From Micromonospora echinofusca (GTDB lineage: Bacteria; Actinomycetota; Actinomycetes; Mycobacteriales; Micromonosporaceae): a DNA stretch of 64,000 nt. Below the pieces are notes generated by a model, which saw nothing but the letters and a program-made list of their open reading frames with translations, was not told the DNA's origin and did not search any database. The stretch covers positions 6,413,001-6,477,000 of the forward strand of contig NZ_LT607733.1 of assembly GCF_900091445.1 (NCBI RefSeq), read 5' to 3'. Shown piece after piece: positions 45,464 to 57,590 of this stretch (positions are counted from its first letter, which is position 1; each line of letters opens with the position of its first letter). The translations under genes were made by a program, and so were the position numbers.

Positions 45464-46450
45464 TCACGCCGCCGGGTGCCAGGTGGCGGCGGCGCGGCGC
45501 AGCCGGTCGTTGACCGCGCGGCCGACGCCCACCTCGGGAACCGGCTCGACCAGGATCTCGGCGACCCCGGCGGCGTCCAGCTCGTGCAGCGCGTCGAACA
45601 GCCGCGCGGCGGCCTCGGTCAGGTCACCGGCGGCCGAGAGCACCTCCACCGCCGCCCAGTCGCCCGCCGGCCGGTCCCGGAAGGCCAGGAAGCCGCGCCG
45701 GACCCCGTCGGCCGCCGGCGGCTCGCCGCCCGACGCCAGCCGCAGCGGCGTACGCGGGGCGTAGTGCGCCGCCAGCGTGCCGGGCGCGACGGGCTGCCCC
45801 GAGCTGCCCGGGCGTACGGTCACCGGGCCCACGGCCTCCTCCAGCGCCTCCACGGGCAACGCGCCGAGGCGCAGCACCACCGGCCGCCCGTCCCGGGCGT
45901 CCACGATCGTCGACTCGATGCCGCACCGCGTCGGCCCCCCGTCGAGCACCACGTCGACGGCGGCGCCCAGCCCCCGCACCACGTGCTCCGCCCGCGTCGG
46001 GCTGAGCTGGCCGAACCGGTTCGCGCTCGGCGCCGCCACCGGCACCCCTGCCTCGGCGATCAGCGCCCGCGCGTACGCGTTGTCGGGCACGCGGACCGCC
46101 ATCGTCGGCAGCCCGGACGTGACGATCGGCGGGATCGCCGCCGGCCGGTCCACGATCAACGTGAGCGGCCCGGGCCAGAAGCGCTCGGTCAACGCCGCCA
46201 CCGCCGCCGGCACCGCACCCACCAGTTTCTCCAGCTCGGCGGCGTCGGCGAGGTGGGTGATCAGCGGGTCGAAGCTGGGGCGCGCCTTCGCCTCGAAGAT
46301 CCGGGCGGCGGCCCGGGCGTCCAGCGCGTTCGCGCCCAGCCCGTAGACGGTCTCGGTGGGGAAGGCCACCAGCCCGCCGGTACGCAGGACGGAGGCCGCC
46401 TCGGCGATGCCGCTGTCGGCCGGGAGCACGCGTGGGGATCCGGTGGTCAC
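45464..46450 (-). CDS. L-threonylcarbamoyladenylate synthase, Sua5 type
   Basis: A 328-residue protein. The N-terminal YrdC domain (about 12-200) has GGLVAFPTETVYGLGANAL, KARPSFDPLI and PSANRFGQLSPT. A C-terminal Sua5 domain (about 235-325, with HYAPRTPLRL) distinguishes it from short TsaC. It makes threonylcarbamoyl-AMP from threonine, bicarbonate and ATP, the first step of the t6A modification of tRNAs reading ANN codons. GTG 46450 is the best start. Divergent from the HAD hydrolase. A second paralogue elsewhere in the genome is possible. Confidence 0.93.
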   Translation of the reverse strand: MTTGSPRVLPADSGIAEAASVLRTGGLVAFPTETVYGLGANALDARAAARIFEAKARPSFDPLITHLADAAELEKLVGAVPAAVAALTERFWPGPLTLIVDRPAAIPPIVTSGLPTMAVRVPDNAYARALIAEAGVPVAAPSANRFGQLSPTRAEHVVRGLGAAVDVVLDGGPTRCGIESTIVDARDGRPVVLRLGALPVEALEEAVGPVTVRPGSSGQPVAPGTLAAHYAPRTPLRLASGGEPPAADGVRRGFLAFRDRPAGDWAAVEVLSAAGDLTEAAARLFDALHELDAAGVAEILVEPVPEVGVGRAVNDRLRRAAATWHPAA

Positions 46451-46630
46451 ACCTGCGACGCTAACCTGCCGGGGCGGGCGGCTCGTGGGCGGCCGTGCGG
46501 GTCCGTGCCCGGCGGGCGGTGGCAGCGCCCGGCCGTGACCGGACGTACCGCCGGCCAGCCTGGTGACGGGCCGCGAGGCGACGGTGCATCGACAGTGGTG
46601 ACACCCGTTCCGGTACGCGAGGATGGCACC

Positions 46631-47386
46631 ATGCTTCGTACCCCTCGGGCTCTCCTGCTGGACTTCGGCGGCGTCCTGGCCGACGCGCCACCCCAACCGC
46701 CGGCCCCGCCGGGGCTGGTGCGGCGCCTCGCCGAGCTCGTCGACGGCGCGGTGCCCCACGAGCAGATCGCCCGGGACCTGGGCGAGGGCGCGCGGGCATA
46801 CTCCCTGTGGCGCGACGACGTGGGCAGGGCCGGCGATCCCACCGAGCTGCCGCACGCCCAGGTGTGGGCCGACTTCGTGACCCGGTCCTGGCCGCGGGAG
46901 GCCCGCGACGCCGTCGAGCGCGAGGCGACCCCGCTGGCGTACGCCTGGACCTGGCGCCAGGAGTGGGCGGTGCGTCCCGGCATCGGCGAGGCGCTGCGCC
47001 ACGCCGCCGACGCCGGCCTGCCGATGGCGGTCGTCAGCAACACGCTTTGCGGTGCCGCCCACCGGGACTTCCTCTCCGCCGCGGGGCTCTCCGGGCTGTT
47101 CAGGGCGGAGTTCTACAGCGACGAGGCCGGCCCCCGGAAGCCGAACCCGGAACTGGCGCTGCTGGCGTCCCGCGCCGTCGCGGTGCCGATCGGCGACTGC
47201 TGGTTCGTCGGCGACAGCGTGCACCGCGACATCGTGTGCGCCCGTCGCGCCGGTACGGGCGCCGCGATCCTCATGCGCTCGCCCCGCACCGACCGGGAAC
47301 CGGCGCTCGCGGGCGTCGAACCGGACGCGCGGATCGAGGACGGCCACGGACTCCTCGCGCTGCTACGCGAGTACGCCGACGCCTGA
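46631..47386 (+). CDS. HAD-superfamily hydrolase
   Basis: A 251-residue protein. Motif I is LLLDFGGVLAD with nucleophile Asp11; the usual second Asp is Gly13, as in the DxGxV HAD branch. Motif II is VVSNTLC. Motif III/IV are around PRKPNPELALL and CWFVGDSVHRDI. It is probably a phosphatase or dehalogenase-like enzyme of unknown substrate. ATG 46631 has a GAGG ribosome site. The end is 4 bp from the convergent Nudix gene. Confidence 0.88.
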   Translation: MLRTPRALLLDFGGVLADAPPQPPAPPGLVRRLAELVDGAVPHEQIARDLGEGARAYSLWRDDVGRAGDPTELPHAQVWADFVTRSWPREARDAVEREATPLAYAWTWRQEWAVRPGIGEALRHAADAGLPMAVVSNTLCGAAHRDFLSAAGLSGLFRAEFYSDEAGPRKPNPELALLASRAVAVPIGDCWFVGDSVHRDIVCARRAGTGAAILMRSPRTDREPALAGVEPDARIEDGHGLLALLREYADA

Positions 47387-47390
47387 CCCT

Positions 47391-47885
47391 CTACAGGCCG
47401 ATTCGCACCGGCCTGGGCGGGACGCCACCGGCGACCAGTGCCGCCAGCAGCTCGGCGAGGTCGCGTGGCCCGAACAGGTCGGACCCCCGGTAGGCGACGA
47501 TGTCGGACAGGGGCCACCATCGGAATTCGCTGATGTTCTCGGCGGCCAGTTGCTCATCGGACATGGTGCCTCGCGGGATGAAGGCAGCGGTACGGACGAG
47601 GAAGTAGTCGTTGACCACGCCGTCGTAGCCTGGCAGGTGTCCGGGCACCACGAACTCCTGGTGCCACACGTGAGGTGGCTCGGCGTCCACGGCCAGCCCT
47701 ACCTCTTCCTGCAGCTCGCGACGAAGGGCCGCAAGCGCTGTCTCGCCGCTCTCGACGCCTCCACCGGGCGCTGCCCAGACGAATCGTCCGGGCGGATCGG
47801 GAATGGAGTGTCGGCAAAGCAGGATGCGGTGGTCCTCCGTTAGGAGGATCGCGCGGACTGAGTGACGCAGTTTCGGTGACGGCAC
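47391..47885 (-). CDS. Nudix hydrolase
   Basis: A 164-residue protein with a complete Nudix box (GGGVESGETALAALRREL followed by QEEVGL), giving the G-x5-E-x7-REUxEExGU pattern with all metal-binding Glu residues. It hydrolyses a nucleoside diphosphate linked to another group, for example oxidised nucleotides or NDP-sugars. GTG 47885 is the best in-frame start; no ATG is available nearby. There is no signal peptide. Divergent from the secreted protein gene. Confidence 0.88.
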   Translation of the reverse strand: MPSPKLRHSVRAILLTEDHRILLCRHSIPDPPGRFVWAAPGGGVESGETALAALRRELQEEVGLAVDAEPPHVWHQEFVVPGHLPGYDGVVNDYFLVRTAAFIPRGTMSDEQLAAENISEFRWWPLSDIVAYRGSDLFGPRDLAELLAALVAGGVPPRPVRIGL

Positions 47886-48002
47886 CTCGGCATTCTCGAT
47901 GGCGCATCCCGTATGAGGCCGCCATTTCCATCGAGCGGCCGTGGCAGTTGCCGTCGACCAGTACCGTCCAAGCGCCAACCACTCACGGCACGGGGGAACC
48001 CT

Positions 48003-49052
48003 TTGACGAATTCCTTCAGCTCCCGGCGCATGCTCGCCTGGACCGCGCCCGTGGCGCTCGCGCTGACCGCGCTCGCCCCAGCCCTGCCAGCCCAGGCCGC
48101 GCCGAAACCCACGCCCACCGTCACCACCGGCCCGGTCGACAAGGACCTCAACGGCGACGGGGTGCCCGACCTGGTCGCTGTCGGCGGTCCGGGCACCGGT
48201 CTCGGCTCCGGCGTCTGGTCGGGGCTCGGCGTGAAGTCCCGCAAGACCGGCGTAGGCACCGGCCAGGTGCAGACCCCGGCCAGCAACGTCGGCCTGCGCG
48301 GCAACGGTGTCACCGGCAACGACTCCCCGGCCGACTTCGATGGCGCCCAGGTCATCACTGGGCGCTTCACCGGCGTCGACCACCAGGACTTCCTGTACTA
48401 CTACCCGACCGGAACTTCCGCCGGTAACGGTGGCGTCATCCGCGGCGCTGGGGACGGCACGATGGCCAACCCTTACGGAAACCAGTTCTCGATCTTCTCC
48501 GACAATCTGATCGATGCCAACGGCAACAGCCCGCTGCAACTGGTGAACGCGTTCCAGGCTGACGGCGTCGACACCGGCATCCCGGATCTCCTCGGCATCG
48601 CCGGTGACGCCACCAACGGCTACCGGCTCGGCTACCACCCCAACTACTTCGCGCCGGGCCTCTACTACGGCGTCACCGGCCTGACCAATCCCACGCCGAC
48701 CGGCGGGACCGACTGGCAGAACTGGAGCCTCGCCAGCACCGAGACCGCCTCAGGGATTGCGCTCTTCCTGCGCAATGCCGGCACCGGTGACCTGTACCTG
48801 TGGACCGGAGTCACCATGGTCGACAACGGCGACGGCACCGGCACGCTGACCCACACCCAGTACCAGGTGGCGGCAAGCTGGAACACCGGCGTCACGATCA
48901 GCACCCTGCAGGCCGCCGACATCGACGCCGACGGCACCCCGGACCTGTGGACCGTGCTGCCGGACGGCACCTACCGGGCGTACCTGATCTCCGGCCTGTC
49001 CAACAGCGGCACCGCCACGGTCACCGCCACCCGCGCCCGACCGCTGGCCTGA
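48003..49052 (+). CDS. Secreted FG-GAP/VCBS-like protein
   Basis: A 349-residue exported protein starting at TTG 48003 behind a GGGGAA ribosome site; the next in-frame Met is at 48030, inside the signal peptide. The signal peptide ends near residue 33 (LPAQA-AP). The mature part has Ca-binding Asp-rich loops of the FG-GAP type: DKDLNGDGVPDLVAV near the start and ADIDADGTPDLWTV near the end. No enzyme motif is present; integrin-like beta-propeller folds bind ligands or polymers outside the cell. A strong terminator follows directly. Confidence 0.85.
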   Translation: MTNSFSSRRMLAWTAPVALALTALAPALPAQAAPKPTPTVTTGPVDKDLNGDGVPDLVAVGGPGTGLGSGVWSGLGVKSRKTGVGTGQVQTPASNVGLRGNGVTGNDSPADFDGAQVITGRFTGVDHQDFLYYYPTGTSAGNGGVIRGAGDGTMANPYGNQFSIFSDNLIDANGNSPLQLVNAFQADGVDTGIPDLLGIAGDATNGYRLGYHPNYFAPGLYYGVTGLTNPTPTGGTDWQNWSLASTETASGIALFLRNAGTGDLYLWTGVTMVDNGDGTGTLTHTQYQVAASWNTGVTISTLQAADIDADGTPDLWTVLPDGTYRAYLISGLSNSGTATVTATRARPLA

Positions 49053-49075
49053 CTTCTGTGGGCCCATTGCCGGGC

Positions 49076-49119
49076 CGAAAAGATCCCCACCTGCGGAAAC
49101 GCCGGTGGGGATCTTTTCG
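49076..49119 (+). terminator. Strong intrinsic terminator with U-run
   Basis: CGAAAAGATCCCCACC (49076-49091) pairs over 16 bp with GGTGGGGATCTTTTCG (49104-49119) around a 12-nt loop. The T4 run at the 3' foot is unusual in this GC-rich DNA. It is 23 bp after the secreted protein stop, and symmetric, so it may also stop minus-strand transcription from the tRNA side. Confidence 0.92.
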
Positions 49120-49179
49120 TACGCACGTTTGGCGCTACAAATGGCTGCACTCGGGACCGAGATCAACCAAGGAAAGTGC

Positions 49180-49255
49180 TGGTGGAGCCCAGGGGACTCG
49201 AACCCCTAACCCCTGCCTTGCAAAGGCAGTGCTCTGCCAGTTGAGCTAGGGCCCC
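49180..49255 (-). tRNA. tRNA-Ala(TGC)
   Basis: A 73-nt cloverleaf plus an encoded CCA on the minus strand. The acceptor GGGGCCC pairs with GGGCTCC. The anticodon stem is CTGCC/GGCAG with loop TTTGCAA, giving anticodon TGC. The T-arm contains GTTCGAGTC. Discriminator A, then CCA at 49180-49182. Confidence 0.97.
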
Positions 49256-49298
49256 GGGAGGCGGACGAATCCGCCGGTGCCGACAGTGCCGGCGGGGA

Positions 49299-49427
49299 TC
49301 AGCGCAGGTCGGGCGCGGTCGTCGCCTCGTGCCACAGGGCGCGCTCGTCGTTGGAAGCCTTGACCTTCCTGGCCACCACGGCTGCCACACCGACGATGCC
49401 GGCAAGGATCAGAAGCTTCTTGAACAT
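49299..49427 (-). CDS. DLW-39 family small membrane protein
   Basis: A 42-residue protein. The membrane helix (KKLLILAGIVGVAAVVARKV) is followed by SNDERALWHEAT, the position of the DLW motif of this actinobacterial family, here A-L-W. It is placed between tRNA-Ala and tRNA-Ile, close to gyrA, a setting that is conserved in actinobacteria. Function unknown. Confidence 0.85.
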   Translation of the reverse strand: MFKKLLILAGIVGVAAVVARKVKASNDERALWHEATTAPDLR

Positions 49428-49469
49428 GGGCCCTACCCTCGCGCTCGACTGCCGTCGGACGATGTGCGG

Positions 49470-49543
49470 TGGGGCTAGCTGGAATCGAACCAGCGACCTC
49501 AGAGTTATCAGCTCTGCGCTCTAACCGACTGAGCTATAGCCCC
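49470..49543 (-). tRNA. tRNA-Ile(GAT)
   Basis: A 74-nt cloverleaf on the minus strand. Acceptor GGGGCTA pairs with TAGCCCC. The anticodon stem is CAGAG/CTCTG with loop CTGATAA, giving anticodon GAT. The T-arm is GTTCGATTC. CCA is not encoded: the next three nt are CCG. Confidence 0.97.
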
Positions 49544-49753
49544 GCGTGGCGACGAGCAAGGTTAACCCATCCGTCCGTCCGGCCCCAAATCGGGGGCCGC
49601 CGCGACGTCCGGGTGTTGCCGTCGCCTCTGAACCTACCGGAGGCCTGCCGCCCGGCCCAGCCGATTACGCCGTCCCTGCGGCGGGTCGACGCGCCCAGAA
49701 TGCACGGAAGCCGGGGCGCCGCGCCTCGGCGGTGCCCCGGCTTCCGAGGTGGC

Positions 49754-50665
49754 TCAGTCGCGCTCGGCGAGGGTCAGCTCGATGCCGCCCACCAGGTCCG
49801 CGCAGACGTTGTAGACGAACGCCCCGAGCGTGGCGAGCGCCGTGAACAGCACGACGTTGACCAGGCCGATCAGCGCCGAGCTGAGGATCACGCCCTTGGC
49901 GGTGATCTGGAAGCCGCTGGTGCTCTGGCCGCCGCCGGCGCTGACCAGGTCGGTCAGGCTGTCGTTGACGCTGGTGAACACGCCCATCGCGTCGAGGGCC
50001 AGGTAGAGCACCGAGGTGGCCACCACCACGACGATGAAGAGCACCACCGAGACCGCGAACGCGAACTTCATGACGGACCAGGGGTCGATCCGCTTGAGGT
50101 TCAGCCGGGCCCGGCGCGGTCCGCGCGACGCGGCCGAGCTGACCGACGTACGCGCGGCGCGTACCGCGTCACCCACGCGCGCCGCCCCGACGGCTGCGGC
50201 GCCACTGATCCCCGGCGGCAGGCCACCACCGTTGGCGGGGCGACCGGCGCCGGTCGGGCGGGCGCCGTCCGACTGCGGCTTGGCGGTGCCCGTGACGCGG
50301 GGCTGCGTGCCGGTGGCGCCCGTGATCCGCGGCTGTGTGCCGGTGGTGCCGGTCGACTGGGCGGCACCGACCTTCAGCGGCTGTGTCGTCGTCGGTGTGG
50401 CGGCGGCCGGCTTGGTGGCGGGGGCCGGCTTGTCGACCCCCACGGCTTCCGTCCGGTCCGGGGCGTCCCCGTCCTCCGATGGCTTGTCCGGAGGCGGTGT
50501 CATTCCGGGAGCCCGGGTGAATTTCGGGGCAGGCGCGTCGGCGGGGACGGTTGCCCGACCCACGGCCGCGCGGCCGGTCGCTGGTGTGCCGCTCTTCGCG
50601 GCCTCCTCGTCGACCGGGGTGGCCGAGGTCCCCGTGTTCCCCGACTTCGCCTGTGTCTCCGTCAT
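49754..50665 (-). CDS. DUF3566 domain membrane protein
   Basis: A 303-residue protein. Residues 1-190 are low-complexity, rich in Thr, Ala, Pro and Gly. From about 188, the DUF3566 domain begins (RARLNLKRIDPWSVMKFAFAVSVV). It contains two membrane helices near 200-225 and 258-288 around an extracytoplasmic loop. It lies 4 bp after gyrA and is co-transcribed with it, the standard place of this actinobacterial family. The role is unknown; conservation next to gyrA suggests a link to chromosome or cell-pole biology, which is only inference. Confidence 0.93.
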   Translation of the reverse strand: MTETQAKSGNTGTSATPVDEEAAKSGTPATGRAAVGRATVPADAPAPKFTRAPGMTPPPDKPSEDGDAPDRTEAVGVDKPAPATKPAAATPTTTQPLKVGAAQSTGTTGTQPRITGATGTQPRVTGTAKPQSDGARPTGAGRPANGGGLPPGISGAAAVGAARVGDAVRAARTSVSSAASRGPRRARLNLKRIDPWSVMKFAFAVSVVLFIVVVVATSVLYLALDAMGVFTSVNDSLTDLVSAGGGQSTSGFQITAKGVILSSALIGLVNVVLFTALATLGAFVYNVCADLVGGIELTLAERD

Positions 50666-50669
50666 TCAA

Positions 50670-53600
50670 CTAGTCCTGTTCGTCAGGCTCGTCGGCATTG
50701 CGAGCAATCGCCACGATAGTCACGCCATCCGGGAGGTCCATCAGCTTGACCCCCATTGTGTTCCGGTCACGCGTACGGCGTACAGGCTTCACCGGAGTCC
50801 GGATGACACCACCGTTGCTGGTGATCGCGAACAGCTCGTCGTCCGGGTCGATCACCACCGCGCCGACCAGACCACCGCGCCGCTCAGTGATCTTCGCAGT
50901 CAGCACGCCCTTACCTCCCCGGCCCTGCACGGGGTATTCCTCGATCGGGGTGCGTTTCGCATATCCCCCGTTCGTGGCCACCAGCACGTCCAGCCCTTCG
51001 CGGACGACCTCCATGGCAAGCAGGACGTCGTCCTCGCTGAAGCGCATGCCGATCACACCCGAGGTGGCGCGCCCCATCGGGCGCAACGCCTCGTCGCTGG
51101 CGTTGAACCGGATCGCCTGCGCGTTCTTCGAGACCAGCAGCAGATCCTCCTCCGGCGCGACGAGCGCCGCCCCGACCAGCTCGTCCTCGTCGCGCAGGTT
51201 GATCGCGATGATGCCGCCGGACCGGGGGGAGTCGAACTCCTCGAGCCGAGTCTTCTTCACCAGGCCGTTCTTCGTGGCAAGTACCAGGTAGGGAGCCACC
51301 TGGTAGTTCGGAATCTCGATGATCTGCGCGATCTGCTCGTCGGGCTGGAACGCGAGCAGGTTGGCCACGTGCTGGCCCTTGGCCACCCTACTGGCCTCCG
51401 GCAGCTCGTACGCCTTCGCCCGGTAGACGCGCCCCTTGTTGGTGAAGAAGAGCATCCAGTCGTGCGTCGAGCATACGAAGAAGTGGCTGACGATGTCGTC
51501 CTGCCGGAGGGTCGCCCCGCTGACACCCTTGCCACCGCGGCGCTGGGACCGGTAGAGGTCGACCTTGGTCCGCTTCGCGTAACCCGTACGGGTGATCGTG
51601 ACCACCACGTCCTCGCGGGCGATGAGGTCCTCCATGGAGACCTCGCCCTCGAACGGCACGATCTTGGTGCGCCGTTCGTCGCCCCACTTGGCGACGATCT
51701 CGCCCAGTTCCTCCGAGACGATCCTGCGCTGCCGCTCGGGCTTGGCGAGGATGTCCTTGAGGTCGGCGATCTCCAGCTCCAGCTTGGCCAGGTCGTCCAG
51801 GATCCGCTGCCGCTCCAGCGCGGCGAGCCGGCGCAGCTGCATGTCGAGGATCGCGGTCGCCTGGATCTCGTCGATCTCCAGCAGCCGGATCAGGCCCTGC
51901 CGGGCGTCCTCGACCGTGGGCGAGCGCCGGATCAAGGCGATCACCTCGTCGAGGGCGTCCAGCGCCTTGGACAGGCCGCGCAGGATGTGCGCCCGCTCCT
52001 CCGCCTTGCGCAGCCGGAACGCCGTCCGCCGGCGGATGACGTCGATCTGGTGCTCGACGTAGTAGCGGATGAACTGGGCCAGGTTCAGCGTGCGCGGCAC
52101 CCCGTCGACCAGCGCCAGCATGTTGGCGCCGAAGGTCTCCTGGAGCTGGGTGTGCTTGTAGAGGTTGTTCAGCACCACCTTGGCGACCGCGTCGCGCTTG
52201 AGCACGAGCACGATCCGCATGCCCGTACGCCCGGAGGACTCGTCGCGGATGTCGGCGATGCCGGCGAGCTTGCCCTCCTTGATCAGCTCGGCGATCCGCT
52301 CGGCCAGGTTGTCCGGGTTCACCTGGTAGGGCAGCTCGCTGACGACCAGGCAGGGGCGGCCCCGCTTGTCCTCCTCGACCTCCACCACGGCGCGCATCCG
52401 GATCGACCCGCGTCCGGTGCGGTACGCGTCCTGGATCGCCTGGGTGCCCACGATCAGGCCGTGGGTGGGGAAGTCCGGCCCCTTGACGATCTCCAACAGC
52501 GCGTCGAGGGTGGTGGCCTCGTCCTCCTCCGGGTGCTCCAGGCACCACTGCACGGCCGCGCCAATCTCGCGCAGGTTGTGCGGCGGGATCTTGGTGGCCA
52601 TGCCGACCGCGATGCCCTCGGAGCCGTTGACGAGGAGGTTCGGGATCCGCGACGGCAGGATGGTGGGCTCCTTGGCCCGACCGTCGTAGTTGTCCTGGAG
52701 ATCGACGGTGTCCTCGTCGATGTCCCGCAGCATCTCCATGGCCAGCGGGTCGAGCTTGCACTCGGTGTTGTGGCTGACGAAGCCGTCCGAGACGAACGAG
52801 TGGTCGTCGGTGTCCACCCGGATGCTGTAGACCGGCTGGACCCCCGCGTTGACGACGTCGGCGACCTCGGCGTAGTAGAAGCGGCCGTCGACCAGCGGCT
52901 CGACCACGTCGAGCACCTCGGTCTCGGTGATCCGCGCGGCGATCTCGTCGCGGTCCCGCTCCCAGCGCTCGATGCGGTCGACGTTGTGCCGACGGAGCCA
53001 GTCCCGCTCGGTCCAGCGCGTCGCGCCGTGCTCCCGGATGAAGTCACCCACCAGCGGCACGTGGTCGCCGGAGAGCGCGGTGCTGGTCGCCGGGACCGAC
53101 GCCAGCTCGGACTCCAGCTTGGCCTGCTTGCGGCCGAGGAAGCCGACCTGGGCGGCGAAGATGCGCGCATCGCGGCGGTTGGTCACCACAACCTTGATCT
53201 CGCCGTTGTCGTACCGGCACTGCTTGCTGACCACGCCGAACTCCAGCAGCAGCTGCTGGACCTCGCGGGCGAGCCGCTCGCTGCGGGTCGAATACGAGAT
53301 CTGAATGGTGTTGCGCGGCAGCAGCGACGAGGAGCCGTCGCCCTCGAAGAGCGCCTGGAGGAAGGCCCGCTTGACCGCCGCCGGCCCCTGCCAGACGAAC
53401 TCGGGCACGAACTTGGCGGCGCTGCGCGCCCCGACCAGCTCGCCGAGGAGACTCTTGCGGAGGGCGGAGAGGTCATGGACGTCGAGTTCGTGCAGCAGGC
53501 TGCCGGAGGCGATGGTGCGCTGGCTGACGTACCGCTGGCCGCCCACGGCGAGGTCGTAGGCCGCGAGGACCCGGACGAAGAACTCGCGGTCCACGTTGTT

Positions 53601-54449
53601 GAAGCCCGCGCGCCCCTCCGAGACCCAGCCTTCGCTGACGAAGGCGCCGGCGAGGACGGCCGCCTCGACGTGCTCCAGCATCGGGTAGCCGATCTCGTCG
53701 GGCACCGTGCGCTGGAGCACCACCCGGTCGCCCGGGGAGATCTCGGCCAGCAGCTTCCACAGCAGGGTCGGCACGCCGGCCACGTCCACCAGGCAGAGCA
53801 CCGGGTGGTTGTGGGTGCCGGTCAGCTCGTACCCCTCGCGGGTGCGCAGCTTCAGCGTCGGGTGCTCGCCGGAGTGGAAGAACTTCGAGGCGCGGACCAG
53901 GTCGCCGTTGCGGTCGCGGACCTTGAGATCGATGTCCGTCTCGCTGCTCGGCGCCGCGCCGGGCACCAGGTCACCGACCCGGATGCTGCCGCCCGCCGCC
54001 CGAATTCGGACATCTCCTGACAAACAGTAACGCATGGCGGCAGCAGGATCGTTGCCCGGCGAGCCGAAGTTGCCGTTGCCGTCGACCAGCGGGTAGCGCA
54101 GCGACCAGGGCTGTGCCATCCGGACCAGCGCGTCGTAGATCGCCGAGTCGCCGTGCGGGTGGAACTGACCCATCACGTCGCCGACCACGCGGGAGCACTT
54201 GACGTAGCCCCGGTCCGGCCGGTAGCCGGAGTCGAACATGGCGTAGAGGATCTTGCGGTGGACCGGCTTGAGCCCGTCCCGGACGTCCGGCAGCGCCCGC
54301 CCGACGATGACGCTCATCGCGTAGTCGAGGTAGGAGCGCTGCATCTCCACCTCGAGCCCGACCGGTTCGATGCGGTCGTGCGCGACGACGGCGGCGAGGG
54401 TCTCGGGGACCTCGGGCTCGTTGGGTGTGGACTCGGGGATATCGGTCAC
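50670..54449 (-). CDS. gyrA: DNA gyrase subunit A with an in-frame intein
   Basis: A 1259-codon gene giving an 839-residue gyrase A after splicing. The catalytic Tyr141 is in AAAMRY; the intein begins at the next residue. N-extein signs are [21 protein letters not shown] and [13 protein letters not shown]. The C-extein resumes [19 protein letters not shown] and ends with the beta-pinwheel domain that has the GyrA box QRRGGKG. Serine-type quinolone-determining residues lie in [10 protein letters not shown]. It works with GyrB to introduce negative supercoils. It lies 131 bp downstream of gyrB, with DnaA boxes between, and is followed by the DUF3566 gene. Confidence 0.97.
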   Translation of the reverse strand: MTDIPESTPNEPEVPETLAAVVAHDRIEPVGLEVEMQRSYLDYAMSVIVGRALPDVRDGLKPVHRKILYAMFDSGYRPDRGYVKCSRVVGDVMGQFHPHGDSAIYDALVRMAQPWSLRYPLVDGNGNFGSPGNDPAAAMRYCLSGDVRIRAAGGSIRVGDLVPGAAPSSETDIDLKVRDRNGDLVRASKFFHSGEHPTLKLRTREGYELTGTHNHPVLCLVDVAGVPTLLWKLLAEISPGDRVVLQRTVPDEIGYPMLEHVEAAVLAGAFVSEGWVSEGRAGFNNVDREFFVRVLAAYDLAVGGQRYVSQRTIASGSLLHELDVHDLSALRKSLLGELVGARSAAKFVPEFVWQGPAAVKRAFLQALFEGDGSSSLLPRNTIQISYSTRSERLAREVQQLLLEFGVVSKQCRYDNGEIKVVVTNRRDARIFAAQVGFLGRKQAKLESELASVPATSTALSGDHVPLVGDFIREHGATRWTERDWLRRHNVDRIERWERDRDEIAARITETEVLDVVEPLVDGRFYYAEVADVVNAGVQPVYSIRVDTDDHSFVSDGFVSHNTECKLDPLAMEMLRDIDEDTVDLQDNYDGRAKEPTILPSRIPNLLVNGSEGIAVGMATKIPPHNLREIGAAVQWCLEHPEEDEATTLDALLEIVKGPDFPTHGLIVGTQAIQDAYRTGRGSIRMRAVVEVEEDKRGRPCLVVSELPYQVNPDNLAERIAELIKEGKLAGIADIRDESSGRTGMRIVLVLKRDAVAKVVLNNLYKHTQLQETFGANMLALVDGVPRTLNLAQFIRYYVEHQIDVIRRRTAFRLRKAEERAHILRGLSKALDALDEVIALIRRSPTVEDARQGLIRLLEIDEIQATAILDMQLRRLAALERQRILDDLAKLELEIADLKDILAKPERQRRIVSEELGEIVAKWGDERRTKIVPFEGEVSMEDLIAREDVVVTITRTGYAKRTKVDLYRSQRRGGKGVSGATLRQDDIVSHFFVCSTHDWMLFFTNKGRVYRAKAYELPEASRVAKGQHVANLLAFQPDEQIAQIIEIPNYQVAPYLVLATKNGLVKKTRLEEFDSPRSGGIIAINLRDEDELVGAALVAPEEDLLLVSKNAQAIRFNASDEALRPMGRATSGVIGMRFSEDDVLLAMEVVREGLDVLVATNGGYAKRTPIEEYPVQGRGGKGVLTAKITERRGGLVGAVVIDPDDELFAITSNGGVIRTPVKPVRRTRDRNTMGVKLMDLPDGVTIVAIARNADEPDEQD
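52767..54026 (-). other. GyrA intein, 420 residues, with LAGLIDADG-type endonuclease region
   Basis: Cys142 is directly after the catalytic Tyr, at the insertion site used by mycobacterial GyrA inteins. Block A is CLSGDVRI; block B is [10 protein letters not shown] with the conserved Thr/His. Endonuclease blocks are [10 protein letters not shown] (block C, Glu in the Asp position) and LFEGDGSSS (block E). Block F/G ends VSHN, and the +1 residue is Thr. All splicing residues are present. The 420-residue length equals that of the M. leprae-type GyrA inteins; the M. xenopi one is a 198-residue mini-intein. Confidence 0.96.
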
Positions 54450-54486
54450 TTGTTAACCCTTATCAGACTCAGAGTCGTTTTCGTGC

Positions 54487-54538
54487 TGTGGATAACGGCT
54501 GTGGATACCGGCCGCGCTGTGGATAACTCTGTGGATCG
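54487..54538. promoter_or_regulatory. Cluster of four DnaA boxes between gyrB and gyrA
   Basis: TGTGGATAA (54487-54495), TGTGGATAC (54500-54508), TGTGGATAA (54518-54526) and TGTGGATCG (54530-54538) all read as TTATCCACA-type boxes on the minus strand, two of them perfect. All have the same orientation, in the 131-bp gyrB-gyrA gap about 8 kb from oriC. An AT-richer stretch and GACTCAGAGTC palindrome (54467-54477) lie beside them. The sites could titrate DnaA or make gyrA expression DnaA-responsive. Confidence 0.75.
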
Positions 54539-54580
54539 GTGGGCCGGCCGGTGGATGACCGGCCGGCCCGCCGAGGCCCG

Positions 54581-57035
<2,455 letters not shown>

Positions 57036-57590
57036 ATGGGGCTGGACAACGTCGCGGTGCAGTGGCCGCGGACCGGCCGCTTCTACGACCCGGTCGCGCC
57101 GGCCGAGTTCGTCGACTTCGGCGACATCGTCGACATGCCCCGCATCTCCGCGCCCACAGCGGCGCTCGCCGAGCTGATCGCCAAGACCGGCACCGTGCGG
57201 GCGACCGCGTACACCGAGCTGGTCGACCTGCTGCTCGGACTGGAGGGTGTGCTCTACGCCACGGACGCGGCCGCCGAGGACGAGGACCCGGTGATCGATC
57301 CCGACGGCTGCGCCTGGGTCGCCGGCGGCATCGAGCGGTTCGTGGCGGGCCACCGTCCGCACGGCGAGGCCGTCACCTTCGAGTCGGTGAGCGCGGTGCT
57401 GCGGTCGCTGCTCGCCGACGGGCGGTTGGCCGAGCAGCAGTTGCGCTGGCTCGACAGTCGCCTGGACGCGCTGCGCGACGAGAGCGGCGAGCCGCCGCAG
57501 TGGAACTTCACCTGCGCCGAGCTGGCCGTGCTGGCCGCCTTCTACCGGCGCTGCGCCGACCGCGGCTTCGCCGTCTACGCCGACGCCTGA
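57036..57590 (+). CDS. Hypothetical protein, 184 residues
   Basis: A soluble acidic protein without membrane segments: FVDFGDIVDMPRISAPTAAL, then AELVDLLLGLEGVLYATDA-like helices, and a C-terminal CAELAVLAAFYRRCADRGF. ATG 57036 has a GAGGTGA site. No family was recognised. Its 3' end overlaps the convergent MarR gene by 16 bp. Confidence 0.7.
   Translation: MGLDNVAVQWPRTGRFYDPVAPAEFVDFGDIVDMPRISAPTAALAELIAKTGTVRATAYTELVDLLLGLEGVLYATDAAAEDEDPVIDPDGCAWVAGGIERFVAGHRPHGEAVTFESVSAVLRSLLADGRLAEQQLRWLDSRLDALRDESGEPPQWNFTCAELAVLAAFYRRCADRGFAVYADA

Noticed and set aside
50016..54020. Long plus-strand open frame opposite gyrA
   Set aside because: It mirrors the third-position bias of gyrA and shows no recognisable domain.
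50670..54449. GyrA as two separate or disrupted genes
   Set aside because: The extra 420 residues have all intein splicing blocks and the frame is continuous, so it is an intein-bearing single gene.
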